A stretch of 64,000 nucleotides of DNA, taken from positions 868,001 through 932,000 of the forward strand of contig JAGYIE010000001.1 in NCBI GenBank assembly GCA_018402765.1, in the 5' to 3' direction. The notes under the pieces are model-generated. The model was not told the origin of the DNA. It worked only from the letters and a program-made list of their open reading frames with translations, and made no database searches. Made by a program: the position numbers and the translations under genes. Positions 24,599-35,900 of the stretch are shown in pieces (position 1 is the first letter of the stretch; every line of letters starts with the position of its first letter). The stretch comes from Vicingaceae bacterium (GTDB taxonomy: Bacteria > Bacteroidota > Bacteroidia > Flavobacteriales_E > Vicingaceae).

Positions 24599-27500
24599 CT
24601 ATTTAATAATCAACTTCTGAGTAGAGATTTGATCTCCATTCATCGTTCTTACAAAATAAACGCCTGCTTCTAGAGTTGATACATTAACCGTTTTCGTCTC
24701 TGATGAGCTTCCCACTGTCAATACTTCTTCTTGTACAACTTGACCTCTTGCATTTATAATACTTACTTGGTAATCACCTTTCGCAAAGTTTCCAAAAGTC
24801 ATATTCAATAGATCTTTCGTTGGGTTTGGTGTTAACCCTAACACTGAGGTGCCTCCCAGTTGCTGATCTGCTACTCCTACTATGGTTCCTACTTGGAATT
24901 CATCGATTGCAAATCCATCGTTCTCAATGGTGCCATTCGATACAAATGCAAATCTAAATTTCACTTTAGAGTTGCCGCCTAATCCTTGCAAGTCATTCAA
25001 TACCGGAATCCAGGTTCCTACTCCTCCTATTGAAAAGCCTTCCCATACGTTATCCGTTGTATTGTTGTAGAAGTTCACTGAGGCCATTGATGGAAGTACT
25101 TTAGACCAATTACGCCCATTATCAATAGAATACTCCATCCACACTTGATCAAATCCGATTTCCGTTTTGAATAACGTTCGGAAGTTTAACAGAATCGGAG
25201 TGGTTGGTGCTATTGTTGATAAATCATAGCACGAACTTTCTAAGTATGACATCTCATTGGCATTGTGATTTCCAGCCGCTGATGTAACCCATGCTTTACT
25301 ACCGATGGCTCCATTGATATAAAAGGAACTTGGTGTTCCCCACTCCCATGAAGAATTTGTTCCTGAGGCTACAAAGTTTCCATCGTTACTCTCAAAGGTG
25401 TAATACTTCGTTGGTGAGTTTGCACTGATGGAATCAGAGAAACTACCGATAAATGTATATCCGGTTGATGTATTATTCGATGGATCTCCATCTGCTGCTA
25501 ATGCTATGCTTGCATCTAAGGTGTAACTCTTTATCGCTGATGCATTCACTTTTGCGGCAAACGTAAAGTTATACGTTGTTCCTGGGTTTATCGTCACAGG
25601 GACTGTTTCTGTTACGGGTGCACCTCCATCAAAAATGTAAGTGGCACTTATTCCACTTGCGGGAGATAAGCCTCTGTTCTCTATAGCTATCGTTACATCC
25701 GCTTGATTCGACAGTCCACAGTCTGACGTTGGAGATACTATCGTATCTAAAGCTACATCTACTGCAACAGTGTCATATAAACGTACTTCATCGATTGATA
25801 TATCACCGGTAAAGCTACTTCCGCGAACGCCTAAGAAGGTCAATTGAATTGACTTTCCTTGATAGCCAACTAGCAATCCTGTGGTATCTCTCCATGGATC
25901 AGATTGTACAGTTTGTTGCTGACCTGAAATGGTCAATACCGTATCGGATACATTATTGGTATCTATCAATACATGTAAATCGCCTGTGGTCGCTCCATAC
26001 ATATGGTAGGAGAATTCTAACACTACTCCGCCTGCTGTTGCAGGAACAAATATGGATGGACTTGTAAAGGTATTAGAACTTCCTAAACTTCCCCCTGAGG
26101 TTTCTAAATACATATACTTCCCGCCGGCAGAAGTTGGTGTTGTTGCATCAAACAAAGGTCCTGTAGAAAATGAATTAATGTTAGACCCAGTTGATGTTTC
26201 TGACTCCCATCGTGGGGTTGTTGTTGATCCTGCTGTCCATCCATTGGTAAAGGTTGGGCCGATTTCTCCTGAGTTAAATGTCTCAAAATCCTCATTCAAG
26301 GGAATTGAATAGGCTGTGGCAAAACGATATGGTCCTACCACAGGAGATGAATCGGTTGCTGAACACAGTTCTCTTGCATACAATTCATACGTTGTTCCTG
26401 AAGTCAAACCTGTTATTGACGATGTCGCAGTCGTTGACAATACCGTTGTTCCATTTCCAGGGGTAAAACCAAAGGTTCCGTATTCATACCTAAAGTTACT
26501 TCCTGTTGCTAGTGTACTAAAGGTAACATCTGCTGAGTTGATAGAAACATTCGTAAAGACTGTTGCCGTTGGCGGCACACAGCTTGGTGGATCAAACTCA
26601 TCTGCACCCATATCTACAGTTGTAGAGCCAGGCATAGGGCGTGTGTCCCCGTCTATATCTACAATAATTCCAACACTATTATCACCAACATCATTCGCTA
26701 AACTACCTAGAACATGAAGATCTAATGGGTAATTAATGAATATTGGATCACCTTCAACTGAGTTTGCGTTGAAGGCAGCATTTGCACTTGTATAGGCTCC
26801 CAAGTTAGCGTATGTTGCACCATTCATGCTAAATAATGATGATCCTGAGCTATAATAGCCATTGTAGTCCATTTTTTGGAATACAGTATCAGGCATATTG
26901 GTGCGCAATGCAAAACTTCCATTTGAATAGAAAATGTTATTACGCATATCATAATTACCTATTGCCCTTGAGGTTGATGTGTAAATCTGTACTGCAGGAA
27001 TAGTTGTTCCATTGGTCACAATTGTATTGTGGAAGATCTCTGTGCTATCTATATAGTACATATATAACCCGTAATCTGTAGCTGAATAGATCATGTTATT
27101 CGCTAATCTGTTCTTTCGTGTCTGAGTAAATGCGCCGGTAAAGTCATATATATAAATTCCATAATCCAACGCTCTTAATATGTTGCGAGATATGTCAAAG
27201 TTGGTGGTGTAATAGATATACGCTCCATCTGCATTTACATTCGCCCGTGCTTCCATATCGATTACGTTATCTATAAATGTTAACGTATCTGCATAATAAA
27301 TATAGGCACCATAATAGTACGCCTTTTCAAAGTTATTATTCTCTACTACTAATCCATTTACAGGATCTGTTACGGATCCATATGCACGAATTCCATAATA
27401 CCCTCCCTTGATTGTGTTATCTCTTAATACAACATCGTCTGTTCGTGCTCCCGTTGAATGGCTATTAGAGGCTCCTGATAAGGATACTCCATAAACTAAA

Positions 27501-29878
27501 GAAGAGGTCGAATTTGTATCTGCAATAAGCTCGCAACTACTTATTTCTATATGATTTGAGTTCGATAATATTGCGCCTGCTCCGCTTGATCCTGTGTAAT
27601 TAAACGTAATATTTCTTACTGTTACATAGTCCGCATTATTTAACGATAAGGCTGCATACGCAATCGTTCCATCTTCTGAAATTATGGTCAGACTCGAGTC
27701 TCCTCCATCTATTGTTAATGTATTTGTTGAATTTGCTCCAACTATACCGTTTATTGCTAATGGTTCTAAATATACTCCATTGGCAACATTAACTGTCACA
27801 GCTCCACATACGCCATAATTACTCAACTGCGTTGTTAATTCAACTAATGACGAAAAGTTAGTTGCTGATGGTGCCAAATTGGCATCTACAGTATATGTCC
27901 CCGACAAGCCAGTCCGAACGCCTAAAAATGATAACGTATCATCTACAGGAATTGGATCTGCTATTGTATTTGGGTCCTTGGTGTAGAAAAGAATATCGTA
28001 TACCTGAGTTGAACTAACCGTAAAGGTCGGCAAGGTAACCGAAACTGTATCGCCGGGGTTAATACCTGAGGTATACAATAATGAATCCAATACTCCATTG
28101 ATATCCCACATTACTTTTACGGAAGTCAATGTATCGGATCCGAAATTCTTAACGCCCAATACTGGAGTTAAACTACCAGGACACAATGCGCCGGATGGGC
28201 TTTGAAGCTCAACTACCCCTGCATTAACAGGAGCTACTTGAGTGATACTAATATCATCAATTGACATATCACTGTTAAATGAACTTCCACTTATTCCACG
28301 GAATCTAAGAATTACTGAAGTGCCTTGATAGCCCACTAAATTTGCAGCAAACAAATTAAACGGATCACTTCCTGCTGTTTGTTGTTGTCCTGATATTGTT
28401 GTTAATGGATTCGATACTCCATTGGTGTCTATAAATACTTTTAGGTTCCCCATTGTTGCTCCATACATATGGTAGTAAAACTCAAACAAGACATTCGTCA
28501 TGTTAGTGTCTATATATATTGGTGGACTAACAAAGTCGGCTGAATCTCCTGAACCTCCTGATGTCTCTAAGAACATATACATACCACCTGTAGTCGATGG
28601 AGTCGTATTGTCATAAAATGGGCCTGTATTTGAAGAGTTCTCATTTGCTCCAGTAGCGTCTTCTGACTCCCAACGCGGAGCTGTTGCTCCATTAGTAGAA
28701 CTCCAACCATTTGGCCAAGGGTTATTTATAATACCAGGAGTAAAGCTGGTGAAATCTTCAAAATAAGGAACACCATAAGAGGTGTTAAACGTTACAGGTC
28801 CTACCCATGATGAGGAATCTCCTACTCCACATACAGAACGAACATACACATTATATGTTGATCCTTGGGCTAATCCAGTTAAAGGAATTAAAGAGGTTCC
28901 TGAGGTGCTTGTAGTTCCTGTCCCTAAAGTAAAACCTTGTAAACCATACTCGTATACTAAAGTCCCTAAGTAACCATTCACCTGTATATCTACAGATGTT
29001 AGGCGCTGGTTCACAGGAATCACAGATTGTGGGGGAGTTGCAGTGGTGGGGAATGCAATTGCTGTATCATTAGCAGAAACAGTATCTACAACACCATTTG
29101 GCATCGACGTATAAGCAATTACAGTATTTACACCTGCATTAAACATAGCTGATCCAAGTAATACTTGTGCACTGTAGTTTCCTATACCTGGAATTGTATC
29201 TAATGTTTGATTATATAAAACTGGTGTTTGTAATACTCCATTAACTTCCCAATTAACAGTCACAGAATCAATTTGATTTAAACCAAGATTTGCAATAGTA
29301 GCATACACGTCTTGCATTCCACCACAAAAAACGGCAGGCGAATCTACTGATAAAACCGCTGCATCATTAGTCCCATTAGGAGCTGAAATAATCTCAATCT
29401 CTCTAAAATTAGGGTTAGATAACTGACCCGTACCTTGCATAAGAAAAGAAGTTATTCTAAAAATATCTGTTGTTAACTTTGGAATAGCTATTCTACTTAC
29501 ACATTGCATTGGAAGATTAGAGAATGTCGCATGTGTTATCCAACTAACTCCATCAAAATATTGAATCGTACCTCCACTTAAAAACCGCGTTGTTGAACTA
29601 CCATGATGAATAACTATGGTATCAAAAGTTTCAGGATTTGGAAAATCAAATCTGATGTAATCAACGCCAACTGCATTTGGTGGAGAGGTGCTGATCCACA
29701 TTTGTTGGGTTCCACAAGAACCAAAATTTAAATCGTTTAATGTAGAACATGCTCCTGTTCTGCAACCGCCTCCGCCGGACCCATCTGCAGAAGCTACTGC
29801 CAGTGGCGCAATATTATTTTGTGCTGATGCAAAAATAATAACGACTAGCATTTTGAACAATAATAGCGTTTTTTTCAT
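24599..29878 (-). CDS. Giant T9SS-secreted beta-helix adhesin-like protein 1 (1759 aa)
   Basis: The signal peptide ends near residue 20 (VVIIFASAQ). Modules in order, approximate: F5/8 type C-like domain 25-170 (IRFDFPNPETFDTIVIHHGS); CARDB-like 172-275; fibronectin III-like 285-368; MAM-like 370-550; CARDB-like 552-650; right-handed beta-helix 660-1090; fibronectin III-like 1095-1190; MAM-like 1198-1375; CARDB-like 1378-1480; a MAM-like domain 1495-1680; and a type A T9SS sorting tail 1683-1759 (LTPNPTKDLL, EAGVYFVRT, final KLIIK). It should be exported through T9SS to the surface or medium. It is paralogous to the next gene upstream. Enzyme activity is not evident; adhesion or polysaccharide binding is possible. 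Both genes have their own terminator. Confidence 0.85.
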   Translation of the reverse strand: MKKTLLLFKMLVVIIFASAQNNIAPLAVASADGSGGGGCRTGACSTLNDLNFGSCGTQQMWISTSPPNAVGVDYIRFDFPNPETFDTIVIHHGSSTTRFLSGGTIQYFDGVSWITHATFSNLPMQCVSRIAIPKLTTDIFRITSFLMQGTGQLSNPNFREIEIISAPNGTNDAAVLSVDSPAVFCGGMQDVYATIANLGLNQIDSVTVNWEVNGVLQTPVLYNQTLDTIPGIGNYSAQVLLGSAMFNAGVNTVIAYTSMPNGVVDTVSANDTAIAFPTTATPPQSVIPVNQRLTSVDIQVNGYLGTLVYEYGLQGFTLGTGTTSTSGTSLIPLTGLAQGSTYNVYVRSVCGVGDSSSWVGPVTFNTSYGVPYFEDFTSFTPGIINNPWPNGWSSTNGATAPRWESEDATGANENSSNTGPFYDNTTPSTTGGMYMFLETSGGSGDSADFVSPPIYIDTNMTNVLFEFYYHMYGATMGNLKVFIDTNGVSNPLTTISGQQQTAGSDPFNLFAANLVGYQGTSVILRFRGISGSSFNSDMSIDDISITQVAPVNAGVVELQSPSGALCPGSLTPVLGVKNFGSDTLTSVKVMWDINGVLDSLLYTSGINPGDTVSVTLPTFTVSSTQVYDILFYTKDPNTIADPIPVDDTLSFLGVRTGLSGTYTVDANLAPSATNFSSLVELTTQLSNYGVCGAVTVNVANGVYLEPLAINGIVGANSTNTLTIDGGDSSLTIISEDGTIAYAALSLNNADYVTVRNITFNYTGSSGAGAILSNSNHIEISSCELIADTNSTSSLVYGVSLSGASNSHSTGARTDDVVLRDNTIKGGYYGIRAYGSVTDPVNGLVVENNNFEKAYYYGAYIYYADTLTFIDNVIDMEARANVNADGAYIYYTTNFDISRNILRALDYGIYIYDFTGAFTQTRKNRLANNMIYSATDYGLYMYYIDSTEIFHNTIVTNGTTIPAVQIYTSTSRAIGNYDMRNNIFYSNGSFALRTNMPDTVFQKMDYNGYYSSGSSLFSMNGATYANLGAYTSANAAFNANSVEGDPIFINYPLDLHVLGSLANDVGDNSVGIIVDIDGDTRPMPGSTTVDMGADEFDPPSCVPPTATVFTNVSINSADVTFSTLATGSNFRYEYGTFGFTPGNGTTVLSTTATSSITGLTSGTTYELYARELCSATDSSPVVGPYRFATAYSIPLNEDFETFNSGEIGPTFTNGWTAGSTTTPRWESETSTGSNINSFSTGPLFDATTPTSAGGKYMYLETSGGSLGSSNTFTSPSIFVPATAGGVVLEFSYHMYGATTGDLHVLIDTNNVSDTVLTISGQQQTVQSDPWRDTTGLLVGYQGKSIQLTFLGVRGSSFTGDISIDEVRLYDTVAVDVALDTIVSPTSDCGLSNQADVTIAIENRGLSPASGISATYIFDGGAPVTETVPVTINPGTTYNFTFAAKVNASAIKSYTLDASIALAADGDPSNNTSTGYTFIGSFSDSISANSPTKYYTFESNDGNFVASGTNSSWEWGTPSSFYINGAIGSKAWVTSAAGNHNANEMSYLESSCYDLSTIAPTTPILLNFRTLFKTEIGFDQVWMEYSIDNGRNWSKVLPSMASVNFYNNTTDNVWEGFSIGGVGTWIPVLNDLQGLGGNSKVKFRFAFVSNGTIENDGFAIDEFQVGTIVGVADQQLGGTSVLGLTPNPTKDLLNMTFGNFAKGDYQVSIINARGQVVQEEVLTVGSSSETKTVNVSTLEAGVYFVRTMNGDQISTQKLIIK

Positions 29879-29927
29879 ATACTTAGTTTTAATTAGTTTA
29901 TTGACCCAATTTACTTAAAAAAAGATC

Positions 29928-29962
29928 AAAAAAAAAGTCCCTTACGCTAAGCGTAAGGGACT
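29928..29962 (-). terminator. Terminator of giant protein 2 gene
   Basis: A perfect 12-bp stem (AGTCCCTTACGC / GCGTAAGGGACT, loop TAA) is followed on the minus strand by nine T residues. It lies 25 nt after the stop of the 2272-aa gene and 50 nt before the start of the 1759-aa gene, so the paralogs are separate transcripts or only read-through coupled. Confidence 0.85.
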
Positions 29963-29987
29963 AAGTCAATTAAAATTTACTAATCAA

Positions 29988-32900
29988 TTATTTGATAATT
30001 AACTTTTGAGTAGTTAATGTTTCACCGTTTACAATTCTCACAAAGTACACACCCGCCTCGATTCCTTCAAGGTTGATGGTCTTCGTATCGAAACTTGAAC
30101 CGATACTCATTACATTGTTGCTCACCATTTGTCCATTCATATTAACAATATCCACTTGGTAATCTCCATTATTGTAGTTTCCAAAGGTTATGTTTACTAA
30201 ACCACTTGTTGGGTTTGGCTGAATTGATAAACTTGTTGCACCATTGAATAATTCATTGTTGCCTACTGCCAAGTTAATCTTGAAGTCGTCAATTCCAAAT
30301 CCATCATTTTCTATCGTTCCATTTGAACTAAATACAAATCTGAATTTAACTTTTGCATTTCCGCCTAAGCCCACTACATCATTCAATACAGGTATCCATG
30401 TTCCTACTCCTCCATTAGAGAAGCCTTCCCATACATTGTCTGTTGTGTTGTTGTAGAAGTTAATTGAGCTTCCTGATGGCATCACTTTGCTCCATGATCC
30501 TCCATTGTTGGTTGAATATTCTAACCACACTTGGTCTGCTGCTATTTCTGTTTTGAACAACGTGTAGAACGACATAAACAACGGCTCTGTTGCTGAGAAT
30601 CCTGACATATCAAAACACTGTGTCTCTAAATATGACAGTTCGTTTGCATTGTGATTCGTTGCCAAGCCTGTTACCCACGCTTTTGTTCCTGATCGTGCTG
30701 CGTTGATATAGAACGTATTTGGTGTTCCATATGCCCATGAACTATTCGCGCCATATGCTGAGAAGTCTCCATTGTTGGCCTCAAAGTCATACGATACGAT
30801 TGCACTTGTACTATCAATTGTGGTTGATGGTGATCGTACAATGTTTACAGATAATGAATCATTTGATGGTATACTATCTGCAGGACTCTGAGATACATAT
30901 ACATCTAATGCATAACCACCTGCTACGCTAAAGTTAGCTTGTGTATTAAAGGTATATGCATAGCTTGTACCTCCTCTAATCGTATCGGTAATTGTTTCCG
31001 TTACAGGTGTTCCTCCATTCAATACATACGTAATTGGTGTATTGATGTATGGAGTTGATCCTGCATTGGTCAAACTTACAATGATATCCTCATTCGCATT
31101 CAAGCCACAGTCTGACAATAAAGTAAGCATAGAGTCTATTTGGATGTTTGTTTGGATAGAGTCATATAATCTAAAGTTATCCATTCCAAATCCGTCTCCG
31201 TTTTGAACTGATCCATCTGATCCAAATGCAAATCGGAACAATACAGATGGCTCTCCTGCCAAAGTATCTACCAATCGTCTTACTGGTACCCATGATCCAC
31301 TTCCAGGGGTTCCTGTCCATCCTTCTTGACTAGGCTCTAATGCAGCCAAAGCATTCACCGAATTATCAGTATACCAGTTACCAGGATCTCCAAATGCACC
31401 TAATTTAGTCCATGTAGCTCCTCCGTCTAATGAATATTGCAATACTGCTCCATCCCACGAAAACTCACAATTCCACCATACATCAAATTCCAAAATTGGA
31501 ATACCTAAGGAGGACATATCCATACATGGGGATTGAATCCAACCTGCTTCGTTTGCATTATAGATTCCTGTTAGGTTTGTTACCCACGCTTGTGTTCCGT
31601 CTGATGCAGTATCTATGGTTGTTCCACCAGGTACTCCATGTGCAAATGTTGTAGCTCCATTAGCTGTCCAACCTCCATTACCTGTTTCAAAACTCTCCAC
31701 ATACGGGAAACTTGAAATTAATGGAATACTTGTTACTGACTTAAAGATACTGTCATTTGTCTGTACAGGGTCTCCTGCTAATACAACATAAGCGTCAACT
31801 GTATGTGCGCCTGCTGCTGATAAATTGGCTGTAGCTGTAAACGTATAGCTTAGCGTTGCTGCAGGAGCGATTGATGCAGTTACTGTTTCTGTTACAGTTG
31901 CTCCTCCATCTACGATTAAGTTTGCAGTAAAGCCTGTCGCTGCTGCTAATCCAAAGTTGGTAATGTCAATGGTTACTGCCTCTGTTGATGTTAACCCACA
32001 TTGAGTAACCGGCGCTGTCATTGCTGTGATACCAATCTCTTGTGCTGATGGCTCAAACAATGCTACTTCATCAATTGCCATATCACCTGTAAAACTAGAA
32101 CCTCTTACGCCAATAAATCGAAGCACGATGGACTTTCCAGCATAACCTGTTAATGGAGTAGTAGAGGTTAAAAAGGGATCTGATCCCGCTGTCTGCTGCT
32201 GTCCTATAATGGTCACTACTGTGTCAGATACATTATTGGTATCAACAACGACATATAGCTCCCCCATGGTAGCACCATACATATGATAGTCAAACTCCAA
32301 GGTTAATGCATTTGCCGCTGCTGGAACAAACACTGCAGGACTTGACAATACATTCTGAGAACCTAAAGATCCCCCTGAAGTTTCTAAATACATGTACTTT
32401 CCACCTGCAACTCCCGGAGTTGTTGCATCGTAAAAAGGTCCTGTAGAAAAAGAATTCTTATCCGCTCCTGATGCATCTTCTACTTCCCATCTTGGAGTAG
32501 TAGCACTATTGTTGGACCATCCATTCGCAAAGGATGTTCCACCGTTACCTACAACAAATGTTTCAAAATCTTCATTCAATGGAATTGAAAACGCTGTTCC
32601 AAATGCATACGGCCCTACAATTGGAGAGGCACTTGTTGGAGAACACAATTCCCTAACATACACATCATACGTTGTTCCTGAAGATAACCCAGTAATAGCA
32701 ATCGATGCTGTCAAAGCAGTATCCAATTGACCAGTCCCTTGTGTAAATCCTACAGGACCATACTCATATTCCCAACTAGAACCTACCCCACCTACAAAAT
32801 TAATGTCAGCAGAAGTAATCGTTATATTGGTAAATGTTACAGCTGTTGGTGGTACACATGAAGGTGGTGTATACTCATCTGCTCCCATATCTACTACTGT

Positions 32901-35900
32901 AGAACCTGAAGCAGGTCGTGCATCCCCATCAATATCAATAACAATACCTACTGTATTGTCACCCATATCGTTTACTAAGCCACCCAATACATGGAAATCT
33001 AATGGGTAATTCAAAAACTGTGGATCTCCCTCTAATGAATTAGCATTAAATGCTGAATTTGCTGTTATGTAAGCACCAAGAGTTGAGTAAGAAGTTAAAT
33101 TTATGCTTAACATCTCCGTACCTGAAGTGTAATAGTTATTGTAATCCAATGCTGCAAACATCGTATCAGCATAGTTCGTTCGCATAGCAAAAGACCCATT
33201 TGAATAAAAGATGTTGTTACGTAAATCATATCCTGACATTGGATAAGTAGTCGTACTGTAAATTTGTACAGCAGGAATAGATGAACTATTCGACACTACT
33301 GTGTTGTGGAACATATCTATACTATTTAAATAGTACGTATACAATCCATAATCTGAATCAGAATAAATCATGTTATTCGCAATTACATTTCTTCGTGTAG
33401 AAGGGAAATAATTACCAAAATCATAGAAATACATTCCGTAATCAGGTGCTTTTATTAAGTTCTCAGTAAATACAAAGTTATTGGTGTAATAAATATACCC
33501 CCCGTCTGCAAACGCATTTGCACGGTCTGTTATATCTACTGTATTACCAATAATATCTACTGAGTCAGTATAATAGAAGTATAATCCATAATAGTATTGT
33601 TTAGTAAACTCATTGTTCACTAAAGAAACTCCTTTAACAGGATTTCCTGTAGACCCATAGGCTCTAATTCCATAATACCCTCCTTTAACGATACTGTTCG
33701 ATACATTAAAGAAATCAGAAGACGATGCCGTTGAATGTGAAGTAGTAGACGAAGAAATTGATATTGGATACAATAGAGAAGACGTACTGTTGGTATCAAC
33801 TGTTAAAATACTACTTTGGATACTGATATGATTAGTATTTGAAACAATCACTGATGCCCCTGAAGCTCCAGTGTAATCAATTGACATATTCTTGATTGTT
33901 ACATAATCAACTCTATCTAGCGATACAGTACCGAAGCTTGATGTTCCATCATGTGACAATAAAGTTGCTGAAGAATCACCACCATCTATCGTAATGGTAT
34001 TTGTTGAACTTGCTCCAATTACATTATTCAAGGTTAAACTCTCTAGATATGCGCCAGGTGTAACGTTTACCGTTACAGGGCCACAAACACCAAATGAGTT
34101 TAACGCCAATGATAAATCAGCAAATGTTACAAAGTTAGTTGCACTTGGCGATATATTTGGATCTAAAGTAAATGTTCCTGAAATAGAAGCTCCTGCTGCA
34201 ATAGAAGTCGTGTCATTGCCTGGGAATGCATCTGGAACTACTGTTCCATTCGCTCCACTTACTACTGCTTCAAATACTACTGGTGTATTGGCTGCGAATG
34301 CGTAATTCGTCAACAATATTTGTGCAGAATTTCCTCCTGTTGAACCAATGGTATCAATTAAAGTAGTGTAGCTAATTGGTGTTTGACCAACTCCGTTGAT
34401 CGACCAATTAATAGTTAAACTATTTACTTGAGATGTCCCATTGTTTGATACCGTTACAAATACATTTTCGCTCCCTACACAGAATGGTGTAGCAATGTCT
34501 ATTGAACTAGCAGCAATGTCCAATGCAGGAGACGCAACGTTAAATGCACCGATGTCATTAGCTGATACAACACGAGCCACTCCATTAAAGTCTTCTACTA
34601 CCTGTGATGCAGGAAATCCTGCTGCATTTAGTGAAAGATTTGCCGGTTGGTAGTCATCAGCTGCTATATTTGCATATAAAGGATCGGCCTCAACGTCATT
34701 TGCTCCGTAACCTGCAGCTTGAAAATCAGCTAAAGTGGTTCTATTTGAACCCACATAACCATAACTATTCGTTCCCGTTGTTGAGCCAATAAATACATTA
34801 TTATTCGTGGCTGCATCAATTGAGCCATTCAAATAAATACCATGTTTAGCTCCTGAACCACCTCTCGTAATGGTGATGATGTTGTTTCTAAATTCAGAAC
34901 CTGCAGATGTTGACGACTGATAGTATCCTCTTGTAATTCCTGCCGTTGAGCCTGCATTATCTAATGAAATAATGTTGTTGTAATACAAGTTGTTATCACT
35001 ACCTAAATCATAAATACCATAAATAGTACCATTATGATTGATGTTATAAATCAAGTTATTCATGATAACAGCCTCTTTTCCTACAGGAACATCGTTACTG
35101 TTGTAAATTGGATAACATGTACTGGTAGATGTAGTGATGCCATCAAATAAATTGTGAATCGCATTTCTGTTCATCACCATTGATTGGTTCCCTAAACTGT
35201 ATACACCATAAGTAGTAGTTGATGCCGTTCTATTGGCTCTAGTAATATCATTTCGCTGCAAAGACAATCCATCTGTGTAGGAAATTCGTGGACCATAGAA
35301 ATACCAATCTTGAAATACGTTATCTTCAATAACGATATTATTTAGAAGGGAAGCAGAACTGCCTGCCATTGATAAAGAATAGTATCCACCCGATACCGTA
35401 TTACCAGTAAAAGTAAAGTTACTAAGACTTGCAGCAGTAAATGCTGAAGTCATCGATCCACTTACCAAAACACCTGTAAAGAAAGATGAGGTAGATGTCG
35501 CATCTGTTGAGATAAGTGAGTTGGTAATGGATATATCATTCGAACCATTTACAAAAACTCCATATCCGTATGTACCACCCGTAGCATCTATAATTAAACT
35601 ATCGACACTGATAAATGATGAATTAACGATACTAATTACTGCGCGATCAGTTGAAGAGCTACTTGCAAAAGATAAAATTTCATTATTACCATTAATGGTA
35701 ATAGAACGATTTGGCGCTCCATTAATGCCATTAAAATTAACCTGCTCAATGTAAGGCCCTGAACCTGTTGCAACATTTACCGTGACGTTACCACAAATAC
35801 CAAATTGACTTACCGCATTAGCAAAGTCAGTAAAGGAAACATACGTTGACGCAGATGGAGTTCCATTAGCATCAATAGTATACGCGCCTCCTGCTAAGGA

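Noticed and set aside
26316-26717. 133-codon ORF on the plus strand inside giant protein 1
   Set aside because: It is antisense to a well-supported secreted protein and has no promoter box, signal or recognisable domain; the repetitive Thr/Ser/Val coding sequence produces long open antisense frames.
33994-34305. 103-codon ORF on the plus strand inside giant protein 2
   Set aside because: Antisense shadow of the second beta-helix; no promoter and low-complexity composition.
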